DNA of 6,532 nt from contig JBJXGF010000200.1 in the NCBI GenBank assembly GCA_046153015.1, forward strand, positions 1 to 6,532, read 5' to 3'. Below are positions 1 to 6,532 of the stretch, piece by piece (position 1 is the first letter of the stretch; every line of letters starts with the position of its first letter). The notes under the pieces were generated by a model. The model worked only from the letters and a program-made list of their open reading frames with translations, was not told the DNA's origin and searched no databases. The translations under genes and the position numbers were made by a program. Source of the stretch: JBJXGF01 sp046153015 (GTDB lineage Bacteria; Actinomycetota; Acidimicrobiia; Acidimicrobiales; CAIXPF01).

Positions 1-856
1 GACGCTGCTGGCCTTCGGCGGCGCCAACCGCACCTCGGTCGTGAGCGGGCCCCTCGGTGAGCCGGTGCGGGCCGGCTGGCGGCTCGACCGCGGGACCGCC
101 GTGGTGGAGATGGCCGAGGCGTCCGGCCTGCTGCTGGCGGGCGGCGCGGAGGGCAACGACCCGATCTCGGCCTCCACGTACGGCGCCGGCGAGCTGATCG
201 CCGAGGCCATCGAGGCCGGCGCCCGGCGCGTGGTGGTGGGCGTGGGCGGCTCGGCCACCACCGACGGCGGGCTCGGAGCCCTGCGCGCGCTCTATCCGCT
301 GCAGCGCCTCCGCGGCGTCGAGCTCGTGGTCGCGTGCGATGTGCGCACCCGCTTCCTCGACGCCGCCGAGGTGTTCGGCCCGCAGAAGGGCGCCACGCCG
401 GCGCAGGTGGAGCTGCTCCGCCGGCGGCTGGAGCGTCTTGCCCAGGTGTACCTGGAGGAGCACGGCGTCGACGTGCGGGAGCTGCCCGGCTCGGGCGCGG
501 CCGGCGGGCTCGCCGGGGCGCTGGCCGCGGTGGGCGCCACGTTGGCCTCGGGCTTCGAGGTGATCGCCGACGAGGTCCACCTCTACGAGCGCATCGAAGC
601 GGCCGACCTGGTCTTCACCGGCGAGGGCTTCGTCGATCTGCAGAGCTTCGAGGGCAAGGTGGTCGGCGGGGTGGTGGAGCTGGGGCGGGAGGCCGGGGTT
701 CCGGTCTACGTGGTGGCTGGGCAGGTGTACGACGGCGTGGAGGACCGCCTGGAGGTGTGCTCGCTCGTGGCCCGCTACGGCGAGGAGCGGGCTCATTGCG
801 ACACGCTGTCCTGCGTGGAGGAGCTGGTGGCCGAGCGCCTGCGGCGCTTCGCCTGA
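1..856 (+). CDS. Glycerate kinase (5'-truncated by window edge)
   Basis: This is the C-terminal 284 codons (reading from base 2) of a glycerate kinase, which phosphorylates glycerate with ATP in the cytoplasm and feeds glycolysis or the glyoxylate/serine routes. Family hallmarks occur in order: GVGGSATTDGG (bases 239-271), the FGPQKGA block (374-394), GSGAAGGL (488-511) and a DLVFTGEG...GK block (605-658). Family members are usually about 370-380 residues, so roughly 90-100 N-terminal residues lie outside the window. The frame is open to base 2, so the GTG at 41 is an internal Val codon and not the start. One oddity is that the usual Asn-Pro-Leu segment after the DV pair is replaced by DVRTRFLDAAEV. 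I cannot tell whether the enzyme makes 2- or 3-phosphoglycerate. The stop at 854-856 lies six bases from the stop of the convergent small gene. Confidence 0.93.
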   Translation, partial: TLLAFGGANRTSVVSGPLGEPVRAGWRLDRGTAVVEMAEASGLLLAGGAEGNDPISASTYGAGELIAEAIEAGARRVVVGVGGSATTDGGLGALRALYPLQRLRGVELVVACDVRTRFLDAAEVFGPQKGATPAQVELLRRRLERLAQVYLEEHGVDVRELPGSGAAGGLAGALAAVGATLASGFEVIADEVHLYERIEAADLVFTGEGFVDLQSFEGKVVGGVVELGREAGVPVYVVAGQVYDGVEDRLEVCSLVARYGEERAHCDTLSCVEELVAERLRRFA

Positions 857-862
857 GCGGTT

Positions 863-1054
863 TCAGCGCCGGCGGGACGCCAGGCGGCGGATGAGCGCCA
901 CTGCGACGGCGCCGAGCACGACCACCAGCGCGAGCTGGAAGGCGATGCCGAGCAGGAACCGCAGGATGCGCAGCACCACGAGGCCCACGAGGATCACACC
1001 CAGCAGGTAGACCCACCACGGCAGCGCCAGCCGCGGCCGATCGGCGTCGTTCAC
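863..1054 (-). CDS. Small two-helix membrane protein, hypothetical (63 aa)
   Basis: I do not recognise this gene. The predicted product has a short polar N-terminus (MNDADRPRLALP), two hydrophobic stretches at about residues 12-34 and 36-55, and a basic Arg-rich tail (RRLASRRR). The tail suggests a hairpin-like inner-membrane protein with its C-terminus in the cytoplasm. The start is GTG at 1054-1052, with no Shine-Dalgarno upstream. A TAGCAT hexamer (1067-1062 on this strand) lies seven bases before the GTG, which fits a leaderless transcript, common in actinobacteria. It converges on the glycerate kinase gene and diverges from groEL. In its favour, it fills the gap exactly and gives a coherent membrane-protein pattern. 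Against it, the ORF is short in GC-rich DNA, where spurious ORFs are common. No function is assigned. Confidence 0.5.
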   Translation of the reverse strand: MNDADRPRLALPWWVYLLGVILVGLVVLRILRFLLGIAFQLALVVVLGAVAVALIRRLASRRR

Positions 1055-1061
1055 CGGCCCG

Positions 1062-1067
1062 ATGCTA
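1062..1067 (-). promoter_or_regulatory. Possible -10 hexamer for the small membrane-protein gene
   Basis: TAGCAT on the - strand matches the actinobacterial TANNNT -10 pattern. It ends seven bases before the GTG start, so transcription would begin at or near the start codon. No good -35 hexamer is seen 16-19 bases upstream, so this is weak. Confidence 0.3.
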
Positions 1068-1073
1068 GGCGAG

Positions 1074-1102
1074 TTGATATCGCCGGCCAGACATGGTTTA
1101 TT
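1074..1102 (+). promoter_or_regulatory. Putative sigma-A-type promoter of groEL
   Basis: TTGATA (1074-1079) resembles the -35 consensus TTGACA, and TTTATT (1097-1102) is a plausible -10 at the ideal 17-base spacing. Both are AT-rich islands in GC-rich DNA. The predicted start site is near 1108-1110, inside the CIRCE operator, which is the usual arrangement for HrcA-repressed chaperone genes. The hexamers are a pattern match. The position relative to CIRCE makes the assignment more likely. Confidence 0.55.
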
Positions 1103-1127
1103 AGCAGTCGCACATTGCGAGTGCTAA
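1101..1127 (+). promoter_or_regulatory. CIRCE operator (HrcA-binding inverted repeat)
   Basis: The left arm TTAGCAGTC (1101-1109), a 9-base spacer (1110-1118) and the right arm GAGTGCTAA (1119-1127) match the CIRCE consensus TTAGCACTC-N9-GAGTGCTAA with one change, G for C at base 1107. Spacer length and right arm are perfect. CIRCE is bound by the repressor HrcA, whose activity depends on GroEL, so free chaperone keeps the gene off and stress releases it. The operator overlaps the proposed -10 and start site, so binding should block RNA polymerase. hrcA itself is not in the window. Confidence 0.9.
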
Positions 1128-1156
1128 CCGCTCACCCCCGAGCAGAACCCCAACGC

Positions 1157-1186
1157 CGCGCCGGGCGAAACGGCATCCCCGGCGCG
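1157..1186 (+). other. Hairpin in the groEL 5' leader
   Basis: CGCGCCGGG (1157-1165) and CCCGGCGCG (1178-1186) form a perfect 9-base-pair stem around a 12-base loop. It ends 21 bases before the Shine-Dalgarno site and has no U-run, so it looks like a leader structure rather than a terminator. It may protect the mRNA 5' end. No role is demonstrated. Confidence 0.5.
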
Positions 1187-1207
1187 CATCGGTCTGAAGC
1201 ATCAACC

Positions 1208-1213
1208 GGAGGA
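1208..1213 (+). promoter_or_regulatory. Ribosome binding site of groEL
   Basis: GGAGGA lies ten bases before the ATG at 1224. It is the only strong Shine-Dalgarno site nearby and fixes that start, which also gives the family's usual N-terminus (MAKMIAFDEQAR). Confidence 0.8.
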
Positions 1214-1223
1214 CTAGCTGCCC

Positions 1224-2852
<1,629 letters not shown>

Positions 2853-2857
2853 CCGTC

Positions 2858-2876
2858 GAGCGCACGCCGCGCGCTC
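2858..2876 (+). other. Small hairpin just after groEL stop
   Basis: GAGCGC (2858-2863) pairs with GCGCTC (2871-2876) around a 7-base loop, starting five bases after the groEL stop. It may help shape the 3' end of the mRNA, but a six-pair stem is weak in DNA of this GC content. Confidence 0.25.
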
Positions 2877-2900
2877 ACCGCGCGAACCGATCGAGCGAGC

Positions 2901-2926
2901 AAGGGGCGCCCTGCGGGGCGCCCCTT
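2901..2926 (+). terminator. Terminator-like hairpin after groEL
   Basis: AAGGGGCGCC (2901-2910) and GGCGCCCCTT (2917-2926) form a perfect 10-base-pair stem around a 6-base loop, 48 bases past the groEL stop. The stem is very stable and the position is right for ending the groEL transcript. There is no U-tract, which is common for hairpin terminators in high-GC actinobacteria. The symmetric stem would form on either strand. Confidence 0.65.
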
Positions 2927-2968
2927 GGCGCGTGCCGACCGCGGCGCCGTCGGGCTCCGGGCGCCGTC

Positions 2969-2974
2969 TAGGGT
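2969..2974 (+). promoter_or_regulatory. Possible -10 hexamer for the ABC transporter operon
   Basis: TAGGGT matches the actinobacterial TANNNT pattern, 21 bases before the ATG at 2996 and downstream of the groEL terminator hairpin, where an operon promoter is expected. I see no convincing -35 hexamer, so this is tentative. Confidence 0.3.
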
Positions 2975-2995
2975 GGCGCGGGACCCAGGAGGAGC

Positions 2996-3784
2996 ATGGC
3001 TGCAGTGGATCTGAGCTCGTCGCCGGCCGAGGTGGCCTCCGGCGCCGTCAGCCGGCCCAGCCTGCGTTTCGACCGCGTGGCCAAGACGTTCCCCGACGGG
3101 ACCGAGGCCCTCGCCGAGGTGTCCTTCACGGTGCGCCGAGGCGAGTTCGTGACCATCGTCGGTCCGTCGGGCTGCGGCAAGTCCACCGTGCTGAAGCTGG
3201 CCACCGGCCTCCTGCCGGCGAGCGGGGGCGAGATCGAGCTGGCCGACGACAACGTCGGCTACGTGTTCCAGGACCCGACGCTGTTGCCGTGGCGGACGGT
3301 GCAGCGCAACGTGGAGCTGCTGGGCGAGCTGCACGGGCTGGCCCGGGGCGAGCGGCGTCGCCTCGCCGCCGCCGCCATCGAGCTGGTCGGGCTCACCGGC
3401 TTCGAGCGCCACCATCCGCGCCGGCTCTCGGGGGGGATGCGCATGCGGGTGTCGCTGGCCCGTTCGCTGACGCTCGATCCGCGGCTGTTCCTCTTCGACG
3501 AGCCCTTCGGCGCCGTCGACGAGATCACACGCGAGCGCCTGCAGGACGAGGTGCTGCGGCTGTTCCTCACGCGCCGCTTCGGGGGGCTCTTCATCACCCA
3601 CTCGATCAACGAGGCCGTGTACCTCTCCACCCGTGTGCTGGTGATGTCGGCCCGTCCGGGGCGCATCATCTCCGAGCACCCGGTGCCCTTCGGCTACCCC
3701 CGCCCGGCGGACCTTCGCTTCGACCCCGCGTTCGCTCGGCTCACCGGCGAGGTCTCGGCGGCGCTGAGGGAGGGCCACGCGTGA
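2996..3784 (+). CDS. ABC transporter ATP-binding protein, NitT/TauT (SsuB/TauB/ThiZ-like) type
   Basis: The 262-aa nucleotide-binding subunit of an importer, acting as a dimer on the cytoplasmic face of the membrane. All ATPase motifs are intact: Walker A GPSGCGKST (56-64), Q-loop Gln92 in YVFQDPTLLPWRTV, signature LSGGM (144-148), Walker B LFLFDE (164-169, catalytic Glu169), D-loop AVDE (173-176) and H-loop His202 in THSINEA. FQDPTLLPWRTV and THSINEAVYLS..V are typical of nitrate, sulfonate/taurine and pyrimidine-precursor importers. AGGAGG (2987-2992) sits only three bases before the ATG at 2996, so the in-frame GTG at 3005 is a possible alternative start. The conserved domain begins near residue 22, so either start works. 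It is the first gene of a three-gene operon and its stop overlaps the permease start. The ligand cannot be predicted from this subunit. Confidence 0.95.
   Translation: MAAVDLSSSPAEVASGAVSRPSLRFDRVAKTFPDGTEALAEVSFTVRRGEFVTIVGPSGCGKSTVLKLATGLLPASGGEIELADDNVGYVFQDPTLLPWRTVQRNVELLGELHGLARGERRRLAAAAIELVGLTGFERHHPRRLSGGMRMRVSLARSLTLDPRLFLFDEPFGAVDEITRERLQDEVLRLFLTRRFGGLFITHSINEAVYLSTRVLVMSARPGRIISEHPVPFGYPRPADLRFDPAFARLTGEVSAALREGHA
3769..3774 (+). promoter_or_regulatory. Ribosome binding site of the permease gene
   Basis: GGAGGG lies inside the end of the ATPase gene, six bases before the GTG at 3781. It supports that GTG as the permease start and suggests coupled translation. Confidence 0.65.
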
Positions 3785-4659
3785 TCCCAAGCGCCGTGGA
3801 GGCGCAGCCCGCTCGGGCGCCGGCGCCCGCCGCCGAGGCGGCCGAGCGCTCCCGGCGCCGTGAGAGCCTGGCGATGCTGGTGGGCCCGCCGGCGGTGGTG
3901 TTCGCGGCGTTCATCGGCTTGTGGTGTCTCGCCTCCCGCGTGCTGATCACCCGCGACGACGCCCGGGGCGACTTCCTCCTGCCGATGCCCAACCGGGTGT
4001 GGAGCCGGGCCTTCGCCGACACCGAGCGGCTGAGGGAGATCCTCGGCGGCCTGCGGTACACGGCGGTGGTCGCCCTCGCCGGGTTCGGCCTGGTGGTGCT
4101 GATCGGGGTGGCGGTGGCGGTGCTGATGAGCCAGTCGAGGCTGGCCGAACGCGCCCTCTACCCGTACCTGGTGCTGATCCAGACCATCCCGATCATCGCG
4201 CTGGTGCCGCTCATCGGCTTGGCGCTGTCCTACAGCTTCCGGGCCCGCTTGCTGGTGGCGGTGCTGCTCGGCTTTTTCCCGATCGTGGCCAACACGCTCT
4301 TCGGCCTGCGCTCGGTCGACCGGGCTCACCACGACCTGTTCACCCTCCACGGCGCGAGCCGGCTCACCCGGCTGCGCAAGCTCATGCTTCCCTCGGCGCT
4401 GCCGGCGCTTTTCACGGGCATGCGCATCGCCTCGGGACTGGTCGTGATCGGCTCCATCGTGTCGGACTTCTTCTTCAAGCAGGGCGACAAGGGCCTCGGC
4501 CAACTGCTCGAGATCTACCGGGCGAACCTCCAGACCGAGATGCTGATCGGCGCCATCGTGTGGTCGTCGCTGCTCGCCATTGCGTTGTTCACGGGGATCG
4601 GTCTGCTCCGACGGATCGTGATAGGCAAGTGGCACGAATCGGCGCGCGAGCTCCGCTGA
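3781..4659 (+). CDS. ABC transporter permease, NitT/TauT type
   Basis: A 292-aa membrane subunit that would dimerise to form the import channel. The start is GTG at 3781, which overlaps the ATPase stop (GTGA) and has its own Shine-Dalgarno site. After a cytoplasmic Ala/Pro/Arg-rich N-terminus (1-30) I see about six membrane segments, near residues 31-53, 95-117, 129-150, 155-177, 212-232 and 255-277. FLLPMPNRVW (65-74) corresponds to the LPSP-x-x-V segment common in this permease family. The ATPase-docking EAA loop is around 184-210 (LHGASRLTRLRKLMLPSALP), with its conserved Gly191 and the Leu-Pro near its end. Length and topology are normal for the family. The same frame stays open upstream to about 2932, but that stretch only shadows the ATPase gene. 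Confidence 0.95.
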   Translation: MIPSAVEAQPARAPAPAAEAAERSRRRESLAMLVGPPAVVFAAFIGLWCLASRVLITRDDARGDFLLPMPNRVWSRAFADTERLREILGGLRYTAVVALAGFGLVVLIGVAVAVLMSQSRLAERALYPYLVLIQTIPIIALVPLIGLALSYSFRARLLVAVLLGFFPIVANTLFGLRSVDRAHHDLFTLHGASRLTRLRKLMLPSALPALFTGMRIASGLVVIGSIVSDFFFKQGDKGLGQLLEIYRANLQTEMLIGAIVWSSLLAIALFTGIGLLRRIVIGKWHESARELR

Positions 4660-4709
4660 GTTGCGTCGCCGGCTTCGGTGCACGAATCCGAGCGTGAGGT
4701 CCGATCGGC

Positions 4710-4715
4710 AAGGAG
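4710..4715 (+). promoter_or_regulatory. Ribosome binding site of the solute-binding protein gene
   Basis: AAGGAG lies five bases before the ATG at 4721. It selects that start over the in-frame TTG at 4661, which would place non-signal residues ahead of the lipoprotein signal peptide. Confidence 0.8.
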
Positions 4716-4720
4716 TAGGG

Positions 4721-5902
4721 ATGAGCTGCGTCCGCAAGAGAGCCCGGCTGGCGGCGGCCTGCATGACGCTGGCGGCCCTCGCCGGCGCCTGCGGGAGCGA
4801 CGCCGAGGACGGCGCGTCGGCGGGCGGGGCGGCGGTCGGCACGGCCGACGCCGGCGCCGGCGGGGTCGGCTGCCCCGACACGATCGTGATCCAGGCCGAC
4901 TGGTTCCCCGAGCCCGAGCACGGCGCCTCGTACCAGCTCATCGGGCCCAACGGCGAGCGCGACGCCAAGAAGGGCTGGTACACCGGGCCGCTGGCGCCCA
5001 AGTATGCGAAGGCTTTCGGCGACAAGGCGCCCAAGATCCAGGTCCGCTCCGGCGGGCCCTACCTCGGCAACGAGATCCAGAGCAGCATCCTCTACAAGGA
5101 CACGGCGATCACGCTGGCCTACATCTCCAACGACGCGGCGGTGCAGTTCTCCGGCCGGCTCCCCTCGCTGTCGGTGGTGGCGCCGCTCGAGAAGAACCCG
5201 CAGATCGTGATGTGGGATCGAACGCAATACGACTTCAAGACCGCCGCCGATATCGGCCGGTCCGACGCGAAGATTCTCGTCTTCACCGACCAAACCGCGT
5301 TCGTGAAGTACTTCGTCGGGCGGGGCGACTGGCGCAAGGATCAGATCGACCCGTCGTACAAGGGCGCCCCCGACCGCTTCGTGTCCGAGCGCGGGATCGT
5401 CCAGCAGGGCTTCGTCACGAAAGAGGTCTACGACTACGAGAACGAGATCGCCCAGTGGCGCAAGCCGGTCGGCTACCTGCTGCTGGCCGACCAGGGATTC
5501 GAGATCTACAGCCAGGCGCTGGCGATCAGGAAGGACGACAAGGCCAAGCTCGACGGCTGCATGAAGGCGTTCGTGCCCGCCTATCAGCAGGCCCAGGTGG
5601 ACTACATCAAGGCGCCCGACGCGGTGAACGAGATGCTGTTGAGCTACGTGTCCGACCTCAAGTCGTTCTGGCTGTTGAGCCCGGAGGGCATGAAGGCGTC
5701 GGTGGAGAAGATGCTGTCGTTGGGGCTCGTGGCCAACGGGCCGGACCGGACGCTCGGCAACTTCGACGAGGCCCGCGTGCAGCGTGTTATCGATTCGTTG
5801 CTGCCGATCTACCGCAACGACCGGCTCGACACGTTCAAAGCTGATGTGAAGGTGTCCGACATCGTGACCAACGAGTACATCGACACCTCGATCGGCCTGT
5901 AG
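4721..5902 (+). CDS. ABC transporter substrate-binding lipoprotein, NMT1/THI5-like
   Basis: A 393-aa ligand-capture subunit of the importer, predicted to be anchored outside the membrane. Residues 1-23 are a signal peptide (basic MSCVRKRARL, then a hydrophobic core) ending in LAGAC, with Cys24 the likely lipidated residue. This lipobox is looser than the classical L-A-G-C. A Gly/Ala/Asp-rich linker follows (25-50). The mature domain opens with IVIQADWFPEPEHGASYQ (55-72). Its W61-x-P63-x-x-x-H67 motif recalls NMT1/THI5 and ThiY proteins, which bind a thiamine pyrimidine precursor, but a comparable entry strand occurs across nitrate, sulfonate and other binders. Cys51 and Cys280 are the only cysteines in the mature domain after Cys24 and might form a disulfide. 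The protein is somewhat longer than the usual 320-350 aa. The gene follows the permease by 61 bases, probably in the same operon. The ligand is unknown. Confidence 0.92.
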   Translation: MSCVRKRARLAAACMTLAALAGACGSDAEDGASAGGAAVGTADAGAGGVGCPDTIVIQADWFPEPEHGASYQLIGPNGERDAKKGWYTGPLAPKYAKAFGDKAPKIQVRSGGPYLGNEIQSSILYKDTAITLAYISNDAAVQFSGRLPSLSVVAPLEKNPQIVMWDRTQYDFKTAADIGRSDAKILVFTDQTAFVKYFVGRGDWRKDQIDPSYKGAPDRFVSERGIVQQGFVTKEVYDYENEIAQWRKPVGYLLLADQGFEIYSQALAIRKDDKAKLDGCMKAFVPAYQQAQVDYIKAPDAVNEMLLSYVSDLKSFWLLSPEGMKASVEKMLSLGLVANGPDRTLGNFDEARVQRVIDSLLPIYRNDRLDTFKADVKVSDIVTNEYIDTSIGL

Positions 5903-5945
5903 CCGCCAGCGCCCGCAAAGGCGGCCTGGCCGGGGCAGACGCGCC

Positions 5946-5982
5946 GGGGCCGGCGGCGCGGCCGGCCCCTGGCCGCCGGCCC
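5946..5982 (+). terminator. Overlapping GC-rich hairpins after the ABC operon, probable terminator
   Basis: Two mutually exclusive stems share bases. GGGGCCGGC (5946-5954) pairs with GCCGGCCCC (5961-5969) in 9 perfect pairs with a 6-base loop. Alternatively, GGGCCGGCGGC (5947-5957) pairs with GCCGCCGGCCC (5972-5982) in 11 pairs with a 14-base loop. They start 44 bases after the solute-binding protein stop, in the expected place for an operon terminator. There is no U-tract. The rest of 5903-6052 holds no gene I can support. Confidence 0.5.
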
Positions 5983-6033
5983 GCTCGGGGTGATTCTCCC
6001 TAATCGTGCACGGCGCATGTCCTCGCGGGCAGA

Positions 6034-6046
6034 AGTTTGCGAAACT
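6034..6046 (+). repeat. AT-armed inverted repeat before the oxidoreductase gene
   Basis: AGTTT-GCG-AAACT has 5-base arms and a 3-base centre, six bases before the ATG at 6053. It overlaps the first copy of a TTGCGA direct repeat (6037-6042 and 6048-6053, 11 bases apart). It could be an operator or nothing. The arms are short, though their AT content stands out locally. Confidence 0.25.
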
Positions 6047-6052
6047 GTTGCG

Positions 6053-6532
6053 ATGGAGCTCGATGCGATCGTCGTGGGCGGCGGTCACAACGGCCTGATC
6101 TGCGCCGCCTACCTGGCCCGGGCCGGCGCCGCCGTCGCCGTGCTCGAGGCGCGCCCGGTGCTCGGCGGAGCGCCGGCGCAGGACGAGGTGGGCGCGGCGG
6201 TCGACCTCCACGGCGGGGATCAGCTCGCCGTGCGCTCGGCTGCGCTGATCGAGGAGCTGGACCTCGCCCGCCACGGGCTGCGGTTCCTCGACGGGGCGCC
6301 GGCGCTGATCGCCCTCGGCGCCGGGGAGACGGCGCCGTCCCGCCCGCTCGTGCTGTTCCACGACCTCGACCGCACGCTGGACGGCCTGGCGCGCACCCAT
6401 CCCGACCAGGTGGACGGGTACCTTCGCGTCGTCCGCACCGCCCGTCCCGCCGCTCGCCTGGCCCTGGCGCTGGCCGAGGAGCCGCCCGGCGCCTTCGGCG
6501 CGCTGCGCCAGGCGGCGCGGCGAGGCGGCGCC
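6053..6532 (+). CDS. FAD-dependent oxidoreductase, phytoene dehydrogenase-like (3'-truncated by window edge)
   Basis: The first 160 codons of a flavoprotein of the phytoene dehydrogenase/amine oxidase superfamily, open to the last base with no stop. The N-terminus is a textbook FAD Rossmann fold: VVGGGHNGL (7-15) carries the GxGxxG dinucleotide loop, Glu32 in AVLEAR ends the second strand and would bind the adenosine ribose, and LGGA (37-40) continues the FAD contact. EELDLARHGLRFL (about 68-80) is typical of the family's COG1233-like oxidoreductases. Full-length members run to about 500 residues, so roughly two thirds is missing. No Shine-Dalgarno precedes the ATG at 6053. An in-frame ATG at 6017 would add 12 residues, also without one. 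Its reaction cannot be told from this fragment, and no carotenoid gene is visible nearby. Confidence 0.9.
   Translation, partial: MELDAIVVGGGHNGLICAAYLARAGAAVAVLEARPVLGGAPAQDEVGAAVDLHGGDQLAVRSAALIEELDLARHGLRFLDGAPALIALGAGETAPSRPLVLFHDLDRTLDGLARTHPDQVDGYLRVVRTARPAARLALALAEEPPGAFGALRQAARRGGA

Noticed and set aside
2853..2995. TPP riboswitch ahead of the ABC operon
   Set aside because: Checked because of the THI5-like motif. The conserved CUGAGA and ACCUGA elements are not present.
2932..3780. N-terminal extension of the permease frame
   Set aside because: It overlaps the whole ATPase gene and gives an Arg/Ala/Gly-rich nonsense sequence. The GTG at 3781 with its own Shine-Dalgarno site is the clear start.
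4632..4688. Direct repeat GCACGAATC (4632-4640 and 4680-4688)
   Set aside because: A 9-base repeat 48 bases apart is about what chance gives in a window this size, and it does not sit at a promoter or operator position.
4661..4720. TTG start at 4661 for the solute-binding protein
   Set aside because: It lacks a Shine-Dalgarno site and would bury the signal peptide 20 residues in. ATG at 4721 has AAGGAG at good spacing.
3694..5034. Antisense reading frame of 446 codons opposite the permease
   Set aside because: It is rich in His, Gln, Arg and Glu with no membrane or catalytic pattern, and it is fully opposite the permease and neighbouring coding DNA.
4589..6400. Antisense reading frame of 603 codons across the solute-binding protein and the start of the oxidoreductase gene
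   Set aside because: It overlaps two well-supported genes and runs through the terminator region. It shows no domain motif and has the composition of a GC-rich shadow frame.

Overview
The window is about 70% G+C and reads as chromosomal DNA of a high-GC actinobacterium. A GroEL of the mycobacterial GroEL2 type, an HrcA-type CIRCE operator and a secreted lipoprotein solute-binding protein support this. The gene styles would fit the class Acidimicrobiia, but that placement is an impression, not something shown here. No transposase, integrase, CRISPR array, tRNA or rRNA is visible. No gene-free stretch exceeds 170 bases.

Layout: (1) Bases 1-856 hold the 3' part of a glycerate kinase gene on the + strand. 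(2) A small convergent gene (863-1054, - strand) could encode a 63-residue two-helix membrane protein. (3) The 1055-1223 intergenic region carries a promoter-like pair, a nearly perfect CIRCE operator lying over the -10 region and expected start site, a 5' leader hairpin and a Shine-Dalgarno site. All lead into a complete groEL (1224-2852) with no groES beside it. (4) After a strong hairpin (2901-2926) comes an ABC importer operon of the nitrate/sulfonate/thiamine-precursor (NitT/TauT) type: ATPase (2996-3784), permease (3781-4659, overlapping by 4 bases) and lipoprotein solute-binding protein (4721-5902). (5) A GC-rich hairpin region (5903-6052) separates this from the 5' part of an FAD-dependent oxidoreductase related to phytoene dehydrogenase (6053 to the window end). 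It has no stop codon in the window and is cut by the edge.

Working together: groEL is probably a heat-shock gene repressed by HrcA and released when chaperone demand rises. The three ABC genes make a complete importer: the lipoprotein captures the ligand outside the membrane, a permease dimer forms the channel and an ATPase dimer powers it. The ligand cannot be read from sequence. The solute-binding protein has a W-x-P-x-x-x-H motif like that of NMT1/THI5 (pyrimidine-precursor) proteins, but no TPP riboswitch or thiamine gene is present to confirm it. The glycerate kinase and the oxidoreductase look like unrelated neighbours.

I found no convincing new system. The most informative signals are the CIRCE-controlled orphan groEL with its leader hairpin and the unassigned importer.
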